This document shows positions 10,861-21,978 of a stretch of 64,000 bases of DNA, one piece after another. This DNA comes from Desmodus rotundus. Lineage: Eukaryota; Chordata; Mammalia; Chiroptera; Phyllostomidae. Numbering within the stretch: position 1 is the stretch's first letter; every line of letters begins with the position of its first letter. The DNA lies in assembly GCF_022682495.2 (NCBI RefSeq), contig NC_071392.1, forward strand, positions 89,048,797 to 89,112,796, read 5' to 3'. The notes below the pieces were generated by a model that did not search any database, was not told the origin of the DNA, and was given only the letters and a program-made list of their open reading frames with translations. The translations under genes were made by a program, and so were the position numbers.

Positions 10861-13040
10861 GAACTTCTAGAGGGTCCCTATTGGGGGTTCAGTGCAGAGG
10901 AACTTGCCCCACAGAGATTCATGCCCCCAGAACCGAATCTTGTGACTCAGTTCAAATCTTGGGCATCAGTATCAGATTCTCACGAACTGTGACTGTCCCA
11001 GTCAGCCCCAGTCGGCCCCAGTCTTGCTTTTCCTACTGGCCAGTGTGCATCACAGGAGGCCTGTGACAATTTGATCCACAGTGCCGGTCACGAAAGACTA
11101 GAGATTCAGGACTCCAGATAGTGTCCTGGATATGTCGGCGTAACAACGCAGCCTATGAATCGTGAGCAAGCGCTAGCTGTCTCTTCCTCAGCCACAGTTC
11201 TCAGCAACCTGGCTGGGAGGAGATCCCAGAGCTGCCTCCTCCCCACTTGGCTCCAGAGTAAGTTGGTCTAGGGGAGATGGTGAGCCTGCTGACCACTCCC
11301 GCTCTGGGCCACTCACCGTCCAAAAGCTCTCTGCTCAGCAAAGAGCCTTTAGCTGATCAGCCTGGCCTCTCCCAGCAAGGTCGCAGCTGGCTGGGCTCTT
11401 TCAAGGTTCAGCCAATCTAAGAAACAGCTTGGCATCCTCTTCCTTGGCCTAGAGAAAGCAGGCCAGTGTCAGGCTCTGTAGCATGTCACCCCAAGCTCCC
11501 TCCAGGCTCTCTTCTAATAGGCAGTGAGGCCAGACACAGTCGGGTTTCCTTGCTCCCTAAAGAGGCCTTGTCAACACGCAGACAAACGGAGCCCATCACT
11601 GGCCCTGCTGAGCGCAGATAACAGAGGGCTGGGAAGTGGCCCCTTGGTCAAAATGTTTCCCTACTCAAAATAGAAAAACATGAAAATAAATTCTTCAGTT
11701 GTGTTCTCCAAAGGGGAAACTTTCAATAAGTTTTCACCCTTTGTTTTCAATAAGTTTTCCAGAGCTGAGGCAGTTCCCCAAATTAAAAATCTGACATTGA
11801 TTCCGTTGGCACATTTGAAAAGAGTTGCTTCTCTGCTTTAGCTATTTAAAAATTCTGGGGGTGAAGAATTAGTGCCCTTCGTCCTCCGAAGGGGCAGTGC
11901 CCTTCCTGGAGATGAGGTCATTATTTCTCCAGTAGAACTGCCGTCAGTGGTCTACGTTAATCCCACCAGGCGATGACAAGTAATGACGTCGGTCGGTGAG
12001 CAGCCCAGAAACTCCGTTCAGCTATTGGTTTCAACTTCCTTTCCTGGGGAAAATGAAAAAGGGCATCAGAGTTGATTTTATTGTTTTAAATTACCTTAAC
12101 AGAAGTGTACTTTGCCAATAAGCTAACACAAAATGAAGAAGAAGGGGAGACTGTCCAGAAACTAAGCAAATCCACCCTCCTATAGAGCTGATGGAACAAG
12201 ACCTCCTTCTGGAAGAAGAGAAATAATGTTCTTCCAACAGCATTAAAAACTAAAGAGCACAGAACAAATAAATCCTGAGTTAAAGACATGAGAATATGTT
12301 TGCACCCTCACCTCCCATTTATTTGTTCTATAGACTTAAAGCAATTGTGACATGTTGGACAAATCATCAGAACATTAAATTCCAAAGCAACGAATAAGGT
12401 ATCAGAGGATGCTGCCTGGTTGGTTCTTATTTTTTCACCAGACAACACGAAAGGATCACATGGGTACTAACTGGAGCGTGAAAGATGACCACATAAAAGT
12501 TATTCTGGTACGGGAGGTTGTTAAATGCACTATTTCAGGACTCATACCTAATGGGAGAAGAAGAGAGAGAGAAAGGAGGGAGGGAAGGAACCAGCTTGAA
12601 AGTGGGAACGAGTTTTAAGTTAGAAGAATGCTGAGCTAGATTACAGAGCATAGTGCAAATAACCGCTCACTAAGCCCTATTCTCAAGCATTCCTCTGAGT
12701 TGCCCCTTCTCTACAACACACCCACCCAAACCCAGCCTCTTAAATAGACTCCCTGCCTGCATCTCTCCCACCCTAGTCCATCCCCCATACACCTCCAAAG
12801 TGCTCTTCCCAAAATGCAGGTTAAATCAAAAACCATTCCGTAGTGCCTGCAGCATGGAACCACCACCTGTTAGCATGGCGCGTGCGGTCCTTATGGTCTG
12901 GCCCCGCCTGTCTCTCCAGCCCAGCGTTTCCCAAGTGGGTTTGCAGATGACCAGTGCTAATGGGTGTTAACGGCACACCCACACAGAACAGTTTCTCGGT
13001 TAAACCCTAGGTAATAATAGTTATGTGCTAAGAGTTGCTG
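10861..13040. other. Unassigned sequence
   Basis: No gene or repeat family named. There is a small imperfect tandem (cagtcagccc / cagtcggccc) near 10999-11023, a 14-bp direct repeat (ttcaataagttttc) at about 11732 and 11747, and a purine-rich run near 12552-12590. Confidence 0.45.
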
Positions 13041-13044
13041 TGGA

Positions 13045-13250
13045 GCCCTGGTTGGTGTGGCTCAGTGAGTTGAGTGCCAGCCTGGGAACCAAAGGGTCGC
13101 CAGTTCAATTCCCAGTCAGGGCACATGCCTGGGTTTCAGGCCAGGTCCCCAGTAGGGGCCGTATGAGAGGAAACCACACATTGATGTTTCTCTCCCTCTT
13201 TTTCTCCCTCCCTTTCTGTCTCTCTAAAAATAAATAAATAAAATCTTTAA
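13045..13250 (+). mobile_element. Ves SINE, younger subfamily
   Basis: Full layout: head gccctggttggtgtggctca, A-box-like TGGCTCAGTGAG, B-box-like AGTTCAATTCC, the block cagtcagggcacatgcctgg, ccaggtccccagtaggggcc, the C/T-rich stretch, and tail aaaataaataaataaaatct. A non-coding retroposon driven by its tRNA-type pol III promoter and mobilised by L1. The open frame at 13025-13237 is a translation of this SINE. Confidence 0.93.
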
Positions 13251-13299
13251 ACACTTAGCACAGTACAGTCTGCACCTACTGTCATTACTGTTAAAATGC

Positions 13300-13440
13300 T
13301 CAAAGCCAAAAATGTAATCGGGAAACTGAGGCACTGGAGTTTACTGACTCTCCTTTAAGCCTGTCTGATGACCTTAACACTGAATGCAAGTAGGAATCCT
13401 GGTTTCTAGACCAGACCTTTTGAGTCCTATTTCATACGAA
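13300..13440 (-). repeat. Possible MIR remnant
   Basis: The block 'atcgggaaactgaggcactg' is the antisense of the conserved MIR segment. Flanking matches are weak. Confidence 0.4.
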
Positions 13441-16185
13441 TGCGTAGGAAGGACCCGAAAATCGCCCAGAGCTCAGTGGCTGCTGGCAGTCACGTTTTCC
13501 GTGATGGCAGGAACAAAATGGTGACGTGCTTTTTAAAGCGTATACCTAGCCAGATGCTTTCAGAAAATGACTTAAATTTCTGATATAATGAGGACTATTC
13601 ATTCTCCACTGCTTTCTTTTAAAATAGCCCAAACCAGCCACAAGTGCAGATGTAAAATGTTTCTGCGAGTGCTGTGTGCCGTGTTGATGGAAGCGGACAG
13701 ATTACAAGTCCCAACAAATACACCCACTGTGGGATGCCAAAGTACCCTTTTGGGCAATTTTTCAGAGCAATGGATTCAATTTGTTCTAGTCACCATAGTA
13801 ACACAGGGAATCACTCTATTATCATCATCATAGCATTTCCAATTATTTTCTCTCCCAGCTTAGGCCATCAGCAAAACCTGACAGAACAATGTCGGCCGCC
13901 AAGCAAACCGGAAACCCATCATTTCTTCCAAGGGTTAAAAGTTACTGCCAGGGTGCTAATAGCCTTTGGCCATTATGAATCCCATAATACTCACACCTCC
14001 AGATGTTCAGCTGTACTGATCACAGACTATTCACTAGGGTTTCCCTACAATTTTAAAGATAAGTCTTTATTGCTTCCTCTGAATTACTGGTACTTTGTGG
14101 CTTGAAAATCTGAGCTTTGAAAATAGTTCCTCGAAGGCTTTCTTCAGTGATAAATTTTTAAATTAAGTATCTCAAATCATAAATACATAGTCACTGTATG
14201 AATCTGGAAAATACGAGACAATAGAAGATTTAAGTCATCCATTGCTATTGACTTTGACAACCAGACAGACCCCCTGAGTTGCAGGTGCTTAGTTCTCGAC
14301 CACGCCCTCATCTGAGGCCTGTCTCTGCAGGAGAAACTGAGTTTCAGCTCCAGAGCCTGGCTTTCTTCTCCACGCAGCTCGGCTTCTGCCGGAAAGGCCT
14401 CCAGACGCACCCAGAGGCCTCCTGGCTGCCCTTTCTTTTGCAAAGGCATCAAAGCTGATTTTCCAAAAGCCCGAAACTTTGTCCATCCACCCATCCGTAC
14501 ACAAACAGAATGACTGCAAGTCAGAGATGTATTTTCCTCCTAATGAGACAGCCAGCAGGTGGGCAAAGTTGGTTTAAGGAACATTTGAGGAAGTGAGGAT
14601 TTATGGGTAGTTGAGGAAGGAACGTTAGAATGAGAGTTCTGGGTTATACAAGACTGAGTGGGGTTACCCTCTCTCCCAGACAGAAACCATTTTCATCTCT
14701 TCCAGACGAGTATCTCCATAGACTCGGCCTTTTAATCATTAACAGAGAGCAAGACAAGCACATTGCCCTAAATATTTAAATAATCCTCGGTAGACCTGTT
14801 AAAACCGTGTTTTAAAACAACATTGAACGGGCACGCTCTCTTCTTTTTGTCTTATTTCTGAGTTTTTAATACAAAATCTGTCTTTAAAAAACTTCCAGGG
14901 GTTTCTTTTCTGAATATATTTAAACAGTCCAGAATAGGCTTTTTGACAGTAACCTTCACAGTAAGTTTTTCTGCAGGGTGATGTTGCTGATGCTTGGGAG
15001 AAGCTCTATGGTAGACTTGCCAGGTTAAGCAAATAAAAATACCAGATGCTCAGTTAAATTTGGATTCGAGATAAAGAACAAATACATTTTCATACGATGC
15101 AAGTGGAATAAGCACATGAGCAATGACTAATTTCCAGTATGAGGAGGTCGCGAGTACCGCCCTGCTGCACTTTACTATTTCTTTGGTCCCTTCCGATTCT
15201 AGCACTTGATGAAAATGTCCCCTTAACAACACCTCATGAATATAACAGACACGTTTTTTCTGAATGCATTTCAAGTCCTTTCATATTTTCACGTTCCACA
15301 AATGCACCGAGTTAGAATACTGCACTCCCTTTCGTTTGCTCTGAACCAAGCAATTGAGAAGCTCCCAAATCGCAGAGTTTGATGGTACGAGGGAGACAAT
15401 GAGAGAGCTTTGTAGCCTTACAACACCTGGTTTGGTGCCTGGTCAGACAGGCAGAATCACAAACCCCTGCTTTGTCCCTGATCTCCATGAGGCAAGGGCT
15501 TGCATAAGCCCCCATTGTTCGTACTGACCTAATTCGAAGTTCTCTGCAGCTTACCTCATGGCACTCGCTGACCACAGGTCTCCAGCTGCTCCTGGGGGGT
15601 GTCATCTCACCTCCTGATTCCACTCAGTAGTGGGAAGGTTTCCTGATCCTTTCGATGAAATAAATTTTCCTTCAAATGTTTTTTAGGCGTAACTGGGAAC
15701 CTAGGGCACTTGACCCTTTCCTCTCTTACGAAGAGTAACAACGGTGTACCATTCTGCAAAATAAAAGCACACCTGAGAAACGGACGTCATTAGGGTCAGT
15801 GAATTCGTACACTCTCGTCTAACCTCTAGAACCTTCTTAAGCTGAACGGTCAGGGATGGGTCCTTCTCAGAGGAGCAGAAATACACACACGTGCAGTTCT
15901 CCCGACGACTGACAGGAGCTGCTGTCCCAGGGCCACACACTCTCAGATTCTAGAAAAAACACAAGCTGCCCAGACTGTTCTTTCAGCCTCAGGGGAGTAG
16001 AAAGTAGCGTATTATGTAGAATTCAGTTCCCATACAAGGCGGTGGATCCTAATTAATTCAACCACCGGAATGGTCTTTCACCTGACTCTCACCAAGTGAG
16101 ACGCACTTCAGGCAGAGGGAATTCAAGACAAATGGTCTGAAATGCAAGAATTATGAACAAAGAAAGAGATAAATCCTTAGATTAA
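13441..16185. other. Unassigned, mostly unique sequence
   Basis: No gene or repeat named. The 143-codon + frame at 13674-14105 and the - frames at 14177-14519 and 15312-15623 show no known motif. A donor-like site on - (ATGAG|GTAAGC, near 15552) lacks a convincing acceptor. Confidence 0.45.
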
Positions 16186-17954
16186 TGTACATGAGTAATG
16201 ACTGAATAACTATGTAAATTAGTAATAACAATGTCTAGTGAGTTAAAAAATTAAAATGCGTGACAGTATGTAAGTCGAGAAGGAGATTAATGGATTTAAA
16301 CTGCTCTAAATTACTCATATGGTCCAAAATCAAGGTAAAGATACAGGCTAATTTAGAATTTGATACAATAAAGATGCCAGTAAAAGAACAGAGACAGAAA
16401 GAATAATGTCAGAGCTGGACTGAAGAAATAATTGAATGTTGAAAAACACCATATCATTTAAAACTAAAACAAGAAAGTAAAATTAGAAAGAAAATGAAAA
16501 GAAAAATGGAAAGCGCAAAATAAAGTGTTTATTAATTCATCATTAATTATATTAAATGGAACTCAAGTAACTTCTCCAGATAAAAGAAAAATATTGTCAG
16601 ACTGGATTTTAAAAATTAAATCCAACCTGTGTTGTTTATAAAAGACGCAGCCAATGCAATAACACAGAAAAGTTAAAAATAAAAAGATGAAAAAAGACAT
16701 ACCATGCAAATACTAACAAGGAGAAAGATGGTGTCACTAAAAAGGCAAAATGGATTAAGACAAGCAGCGGTACTGTAGAAAAAAGAGCCATATCGAAATG
16801 ACAGAAAGAGGTAAGATTTTAACGTATGTGCATCTAAGATAAAACCCATAAAGCAATCGCAGAACTATAAGGAATAACAGGATGGTTCACAATTATCTTA
16901 CTTTCCCAAGTTGTTGATATAACAAGTGGGAAAAAAACGTAAGGATTTAAAAGATTTGAACAAAATGATTAAGAAACAATCTAATTATACCCAATTCTAC
17001 AGAACATATGTTCTTTTCAAGAACATTAGTAAAAATTGACCATGTTTGGTCATTTATCAAGTCTCAAAAAATGTGAAAGAATATCAACATTTTTAAACTT
17101 AACATAGCATGACTGAATCTGTTAATATGTTAAAATAAATAAATATATAAAACTCAAATTGGGTTTATCCCAGGAATGGAAGGCTGATTCAACATTGCAA
17201 AATTAATTCACGTACACAGTAATGGATTACAGGAGGAAAATGTACCATGGATACAGAAGAAGTGTTTTGATAATAATTTAATCTCTATCCATGCTTAAAA
17301 TCTGTAGCAATTTGGGAATAGAGGAAACCCTTAGTCTGATATGGGACATCGACCACAAAAACCCTGCGGGGAGCCAGCCTCATTCTTCCCACTGAAACAC
17401 CGAAATTCTCCTCCTTGGGGGCAGCACAAAACAAGACTGCCTGTTCTCTCCACTTCTTATCAGCTCTACGCTGGAGGTTCTAGCTAACACGACAAGCTGA
17501 GAAGAAGCAGAAAAAAAAGAGAAAAAAATATCAGATGATGTACCCAAAAATTGTGTATACAAAAAAGAAATCCAAATGTACTCACAGATATTTTTAAAAT
17601 TAAGAGAATTTACCAAGGTAGCTGAACACAACATTAACCTACCCAAATGGAGTCCAATTTACAAGCAGCAATCAGAAAATTAAATTTTAGAAACATCACT
17701 TACAATACCATCAAAAACTATGCAATTTCTAGGTGTTAAGATGTGCAAGACTTCTACAGAGAAAATTTAAATTTTGTATGGGGAGGTGCTGAAGACTTCT
17801 AAAAGCGGAGACAGATTGTATTCAGGAAATCTAAGATTCAATGTTTTGAGGCTATTTGTACCTAATAAATTAATTAATTATAGAGTTAATGTGATTCTAA
17901 GCAACATCACATCATTTTTGTTTTGCTTTTGGTAATATTAACAAATGGATTCTT

Positions 17955-18084
17955 TTTTTATTTATTACTTATTTATATTTTTAACATTTTTTTATTGTTC
18001 AAGTACAGTTTTCTGCCTTTTCCCCCCACCCCTCCCACCACCCAAGTCCTCCCCACCTCCCTCCGCTGTTTCCACCCCAACCCC
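17955..18084 (-). mobile_element. Short 5'-truncated L1 3' end with perfect target duplication
   Basis: A 130-bp insert is bounded by a perfect 15-bp direct repeat, aacaaatggattctt, at 17940-17954 and 18085-18099. It begins with a T-rich tail (the antisense of a poly-A tail) and continues into 'attgttcaagtacagttttc' and a C-rich polypyrimidine stretch. This is typical of L1-mediated insertion with extreme 5' truncation. Confidence 0.8.
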
Positions 18085-18377
18085 AACAAATGGATTCTTA
18101 AATGTATGTTTAAATGCAAATGGCCAAGAATAGCCAATAAATTCTTGAAGATGAAGAAAAACATGGAAAGACTTGCTTGGTCAAATTGCAAAAGTTTGAT
18201 AATTAAGCCAGTGTGAATAGACGCATAAAGCAGAGGAGAAGGCAGACACAGGCCACGCACTTCTAGAGAATTGATAGAGGACAGACATGGAGTGGCAGAG
18301 AGCAGAAGGAAGGACTTTTCAATAAATAACGTGGGGGCCAGTGGACTCTTGTAAAAAATTCAGCTGCATACAAGCCG

Positions 18378-18568
18378 AAGTGCCCGCCTGCAAACCGAAA
18401 GGTCACTGGTTCGATTCCCAGTCAGGGCACATGCTTGGGTTGTGGGCCAGGTCCCCAGGTGGGAGCCTGTGAGAGGCAATCCATCAATGTATCTCTCTCA
18501 CATCAATGTTTCTCTCCCTCTCCTTCCCTTCCCATCTCTCTAAAAATAAATAAAATCTTTTTTAAAAA
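18378..18568 (+). mobile_element. Ves SINE, 5' end eroded
   Basis: B-box-like GGTTCGATTCC, the cagtcagggcacatgcttgg block and the aaaaataaataaaatctttt tail are present. The normal head and A-box region are missing or unrecognisable upstream of 'gcctgcaaaccgaaaggtca', so this copy lacks part of its promoter. It is inserted in the decayed L1 at 16190-18720. Confidence 0.88.
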
Positions 18569-18720
18569 GATCAATTCCAAAGGTATAAAAACCTAAATAT
18601 GAAATATAAAAGGATAAAGCTCCTAAAATATAATAGAGAAGCCTGTCTTCATGACTACTACATGAGGTTAAGTTTGAGGATCAAAGCAAACAAGAAACCA
18701 AAGCAGCTGGGAAGATGTCT

Positions 18721-19224
18721 GTCACCTCGTGTGGCTAAACCAGGAAGAGAAGCCACAGTTTGGAGGACAGCAACCAGTTTAAGGAGCATCCCAGGCATTG
18801 CAAAGATCATGAAAACATTTCCGAAAGTGAACTCACAGTACATCATATTATTGCTTTTTTACATTTGCGAATTCTGCCAAACTTCCCTTGAAATCTTTTC
18901 AGTCCCCTTTCCTGCAGACTCTTAATTGTTTGCCTTTCTTGGTGGAATGTAACTGTTTCAACCTCTTTCATTCCAGCCCACTCTAATTATTTCCTTTTTA
19001 CTTCTTTCTATAGGAAGTCTATGAAATTGACTTCCTTGAAACAAGACCTATGCTTATTCCATTTTTACAGCATAGTATATGCTCCTAGAAATATTTTTGA
19101 ACTAAAACAGAAAATTTGTTTCAGAAATATTTCAAATAGAGCTTAATATATGATCACATTATGATTACATAATTATAACTTCTGATTACACACTTTTTTT
19201 TAACCTGGTCTACTTTTGCAGTAT
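18721..19224. other. Unassigned AT-rich sequence
   Basis: No gene or repeat family named. It may be the distal part of one of the flanking L1s. Confidence 0.4.
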
Positions 19225-19745
19225 TTCTGAATGACTACATTAAAAAATTTTAACTTAATGCTTCAGAGCAGTTTTAGGGTTACAACAACATGGGAGGGAG
19301 GTACAGAGCGGTCTCCCATAGACCCTCCGCTCCCCCACACATGCACAGCCACCCCCATCATCAGCATTGCTCACCAGAGTGGCACATTTTTGATCAAGGA
19401 CGAGCCTACGCTGGCACGTCATAATCACCCAGACCCCATAGTTTGCCTTAGAGTTCGTTCCTGGTGTTGTACGTCCCATGGGTTCGGACAGATGTATAAT
19501 GAAGGACTTGTGTCCATCATTCCAGCATCTTACAGAGCAGTTCCAGCTGCCCTAAAAGTCTTCTGTGCTTGGCTTCTTCATCCCTCCTTCCCAACCCCTG
19601 GAAACCCCGGGTCTTTTTGTTCATAGTTTTGTCTTTTCTAGAATCTCCTGTAGTGGAATGATACGATAGGTAGCCTTTTCAGATTGACTTCTTTCACTTA
19701 GTAAAATGCATTTAAGGTCCCTTCATGTCTTTGCTTCCTTAGTTT
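19225..19745 (-). mobile_element. Old L1M-type 3'-region remnant
   Basis: Ordered blocks include 'cttcagagcagttttagggt', 'gctcaccagagtggcacatt', 'cataatcacccagaccccat', 'gttcctggtgttgtacgtcc', 'tttgtcttttctagaatctc' and 'gacttctttcacttagtaaa'. They match the antisense of a common old L1M 3' region. The same family recurs at 32415-33105. The 131-codon + frame at 19231-19626 is antisense L1, not a gene. Confidence 0.65.
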
Positions 19746-20085
19746 TTAAGTGACTGAGGCATCTCCTGCTTTGGGAGGGAGCAGGGAAGGGGGATGTATA
19801 GGGACCTATGCCAGGACACAAAGTCCTATAGACACACTTTCTAATTCCAAGGATTTACACGGGCACTGTCTCTCTGTCAACACGGAGGTACTCACATATC
19901 TAATTTTTCTGGGAAACAGGGTAAATTTACTTTATCCCCTAGCTAAATGTGTGCATAATGAAATTAATACCCATAGTATCAAACAGCTTTTTGGGGAGAA
20001 ATACAACTTAATGGTTGTAATCAACCTTCTTCGGGTGATTGAATATATTCCAGCATTCTGCTTTAATCTATTATTTTAGATTATT
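19746..20085. other. Unassigned sequence
   Basis: No gene or repeat named. It lies between two - strand L1 pieces and may be a degraded part of either. Confidence 0.4.
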
Positions 20086-20089
20086 AGAT

Positions 20090-20975
20090 CATTGAATCTA
20101 TTCTGAATGCTCTAGGTTTATTTTGCTCTTATTTTGCTAGGATCTTGAAGAGGGAGCTTAGGTTATTGATTGAAGACATTTCCTCTTTCCTAGTGTGTGC
20201 ATTTAGCTATCAACTTCTCTCTCAACACTGATGTAGCTGTGCCCCGTTTTATATTTTTATATTTATTCAGTTCAATGTGTAATTTGTTCAGTTCAACGTG
20301 GGTTTTTAAATTTCCCTCAAGACTTTCTCTTTGATCCATGGGCTTTTAGAAGTATGCTTTATTTAGTTTCCAATTATGGGGAAATTCTCATTTTCTTTAT
20401 TTTATTTTTTTTCCTTCTAGTTTGAATAGAATTGTGGATGGAGAACATACAATTATTTTCAATTTCCTGAGGGTTATTGTTGGCTCAGCATATGTTCTAT
20501 ATCAGGGGTGTCAAACTCATTTTCACCGGGGGCCACATCAGCCTCGCGGTTGCCTTCAAAGGGCCGAATGTAACTTTAGGACTGTATAAATGTAACTAGT
20601 CCTTAACTGTTAAGCGAGAGCTCGGTGCTGCCACGGGGTAGAAACAAGGTGCCGGGCCGGATAAAACAAGGTGGAGGGCCGGATTCGGCCCGTGGGCCTT
20701 GTGTTTGCCACCTGTGCTCTCTGTGTTCCATGGGCATTTGAAAAGAACGTGCATTCTCTCCTTGGACGGAGGGTTTTACAAATGTTGATTACATCCTACC
20801 AACTGATGTCGTTGCTTAGTTTCTACTGCTGCTGATTTTTTTTCTACTTGTTCTGTCACTGGTTGAGAGAGGGAAGTTGATGTCTCCAGATATGACTGTG
20901 GATTTGTTTTTGGTCCTTTGAGCTTTAAGAATTTTTGTTCATTCAGTTTTTTAATTTTTTTTTTAATTTTTAAGT
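20090..20975 (-). mobile_element. Old L1 ORF2 remnant split by a hAT element
   Basis: The blocks 'tagaattgtggatggagaac' (before the insert), 'tgttccatgggcatttgaaa', 'gaacgtgcattctctccttg', 'ctacttgttctgtcactggt' and 'gatgtctccagatatgactg' (after it) are the antisense of a conserved L1 ORF2 segment. The two parts are contiguous in the L1 once the hAT at 20503-20716 is removed. Confidence 0.7.
20503..20716. mobile_element. Non-autonomous hAT transposon (about 214 bp)
   Basis: Terminal inverted repeats CAGGGGTGTCAAAC (start) and CACAGGTGGCAAAC (end, read on -) match at 12 of 14 positions. The interior has 'accgggggccacatcagcct' and 'ggccggattcggcccgtggg' and no coding capacity. The flanking octamers ttctatat (20495-20502) and ctctctgt (20717-20724) agree at 5 of 8, and the first fits the hAT target pattern nTCTAnAn. 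The element resembles MITE-like hAT families with a 'GTGTCAAACTCATTTTCACC' start. It would have needed transposase in trans. Confidence 0.85.
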
Positions 20976-20984
20976 TACAATAGA

Positions 20985-21190
20985 GCCCTGGCTGGTGTGG
21001 CTCAGTGGATTGAGCACCAGCCTGCAAACCAAAGCATTGAGGGATCGATTCCCAGTCAGGGCACATGCCTGGGTTGCAGGCCAGGTCCCCAGTACAGGGT
21101 ATGCGAGAGGCAACCACACATTGATGTTTCTCTCCCTCTCTTTCTCCCTCTCTTCTCCTCTCTCTAAAAATAAATAAATACAATCTTTTT
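20985..21190 (+). mobile_element. Ves SINE, younger subfamily
   Basis: Head gccctggctggtgtggctca, A-box-like TGGCTCAGTGG and the cagtcagggcacatgcctgg block are intact. The B-box region reads GGATCGATTCC. The tail is aaaaataaataaatacaatc. The open frames at 20776-21183 (-) and 20995-21177 (+) are translations of the SINE. Confidence 0.93.
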
Positions 21191-21194
21191 AAAA

Positions 21195-21978
21195 AGATTT
21201 AAAAAGATTTATTTATTGTATAATATTGTGTTGGCATACAATATTGTATTAGTTTCAGGTGTACAGCATAGTAATTAGACTTTTATACGTCTTACAATGT
21301 GATCTGCCCCATAAGTCTAATACCTGTCTGACACCAGACGTAGTTATTACAGTATTATTGACTATATTTTCTATGCTATACTTTCCACCCCCTCTGACTC
21401 TTTTTATAATGCAATTTGTACTTCCTAATCCCTTCACCTTTTTCATCCTCCAACTCACCTCCCATTTGGCAACCATCAATTTGTTCTCTGAATCTATGAG
21501 TTTGTTTCTGTTTTGTTTGGTCATTTATTTATGTTTTTTACATTCCACATATAAGTGAAATTATATGGTATTTGTCTTGCTGTTATTTATTCACTTAGCA
21601 CGATACCCACTAAGTCCATCCATACTGTCACAAATGGCAGACTTTCATCGTTTACTGTGATTGACTGGCATTCCATTGTATTTGTGCCCCATCTTCTGTA
21701 CCCACTTGCCTATTGACGGGCACTTGGGTCGCTTCCACAGCTCGGCTATTGTAAATAATGCTGCAGTGAACATAGGGGTGCGTATGTCTTTTCGAATCAG
21801 CGTTTTGAATTTGTTCAGGTGAATACCCAGGAATGGAATTGCTGGGTCATAGGTAGGTCTAGTTTTCATTTTTGAGGACCGTCCGTACTGTTTTCCATGG
21901 TGGCTGCATCAATTCACAATCCCCCCACAACAGTACGCAAGGGTTCCTTTTCTCTACGTTCTCCCCAACACTTGTTCG
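21195..21978 (-). mobile_element. Younger L1, 5'-truncated: 3' UTR and ORF2 C-terminus
   Basis: Read on -, the sequence runs from an ORF2 C-terminal segment to the 3' UTR. The open frame 21869-21645 gives '...YDPAIPFLGIHLNKFKTL...' and 'FTAALFTIAELWKRPKC', which is the conserved end of L1 ORF2p. The 3' part ('ttggcatacaatattgtatt', 'ttagtttcaggtgtacagca') matches the L1 at 34315-36692, so the two belong to related young subfamilies. The element is truncated at about 21978. Confidence 0.8.

Larger units (their letters stand above)
16190..18720 (+). mobile_element. Decayed L1 (ORF2 region), split by two later insertions
   Basis: The A-rich + strand sequence follows L1 ORF2 in order: 'tgttgtttataaaagacgca' and 'gacataccatgcaaatacta' (about 16630-16715), 'gggtttatcccaggaatgga' (17161, reverse transcriptase region), 'ccacttcttatcagctctac' (17450), 'tacaataccatcaaaaacta' (17700), then after the inserts 'ttcaataaataacgtggg' (18319) and 'aggataaagctcctaaaata' (18610). 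Stops occur in all frames, so no protein is made. It is interrupted by an L1 3' fragment at 17955-18084 and a Ves SINE at 18378-18568, so it predates both. Confidence 0.75.

Noticed and set aside
13045..13120. tRNA gene-like A and B boxes
   Set aside because: They belong to Ves SINE heads, and a full cloverleaf is not formed. All copies have the SINE body and tail.
20776..21183. 135-codon - frame and its + counterpart
   Set aside because: It is a translation of a Ves SINE and L1. The same peptide types recur at other SINE copies.
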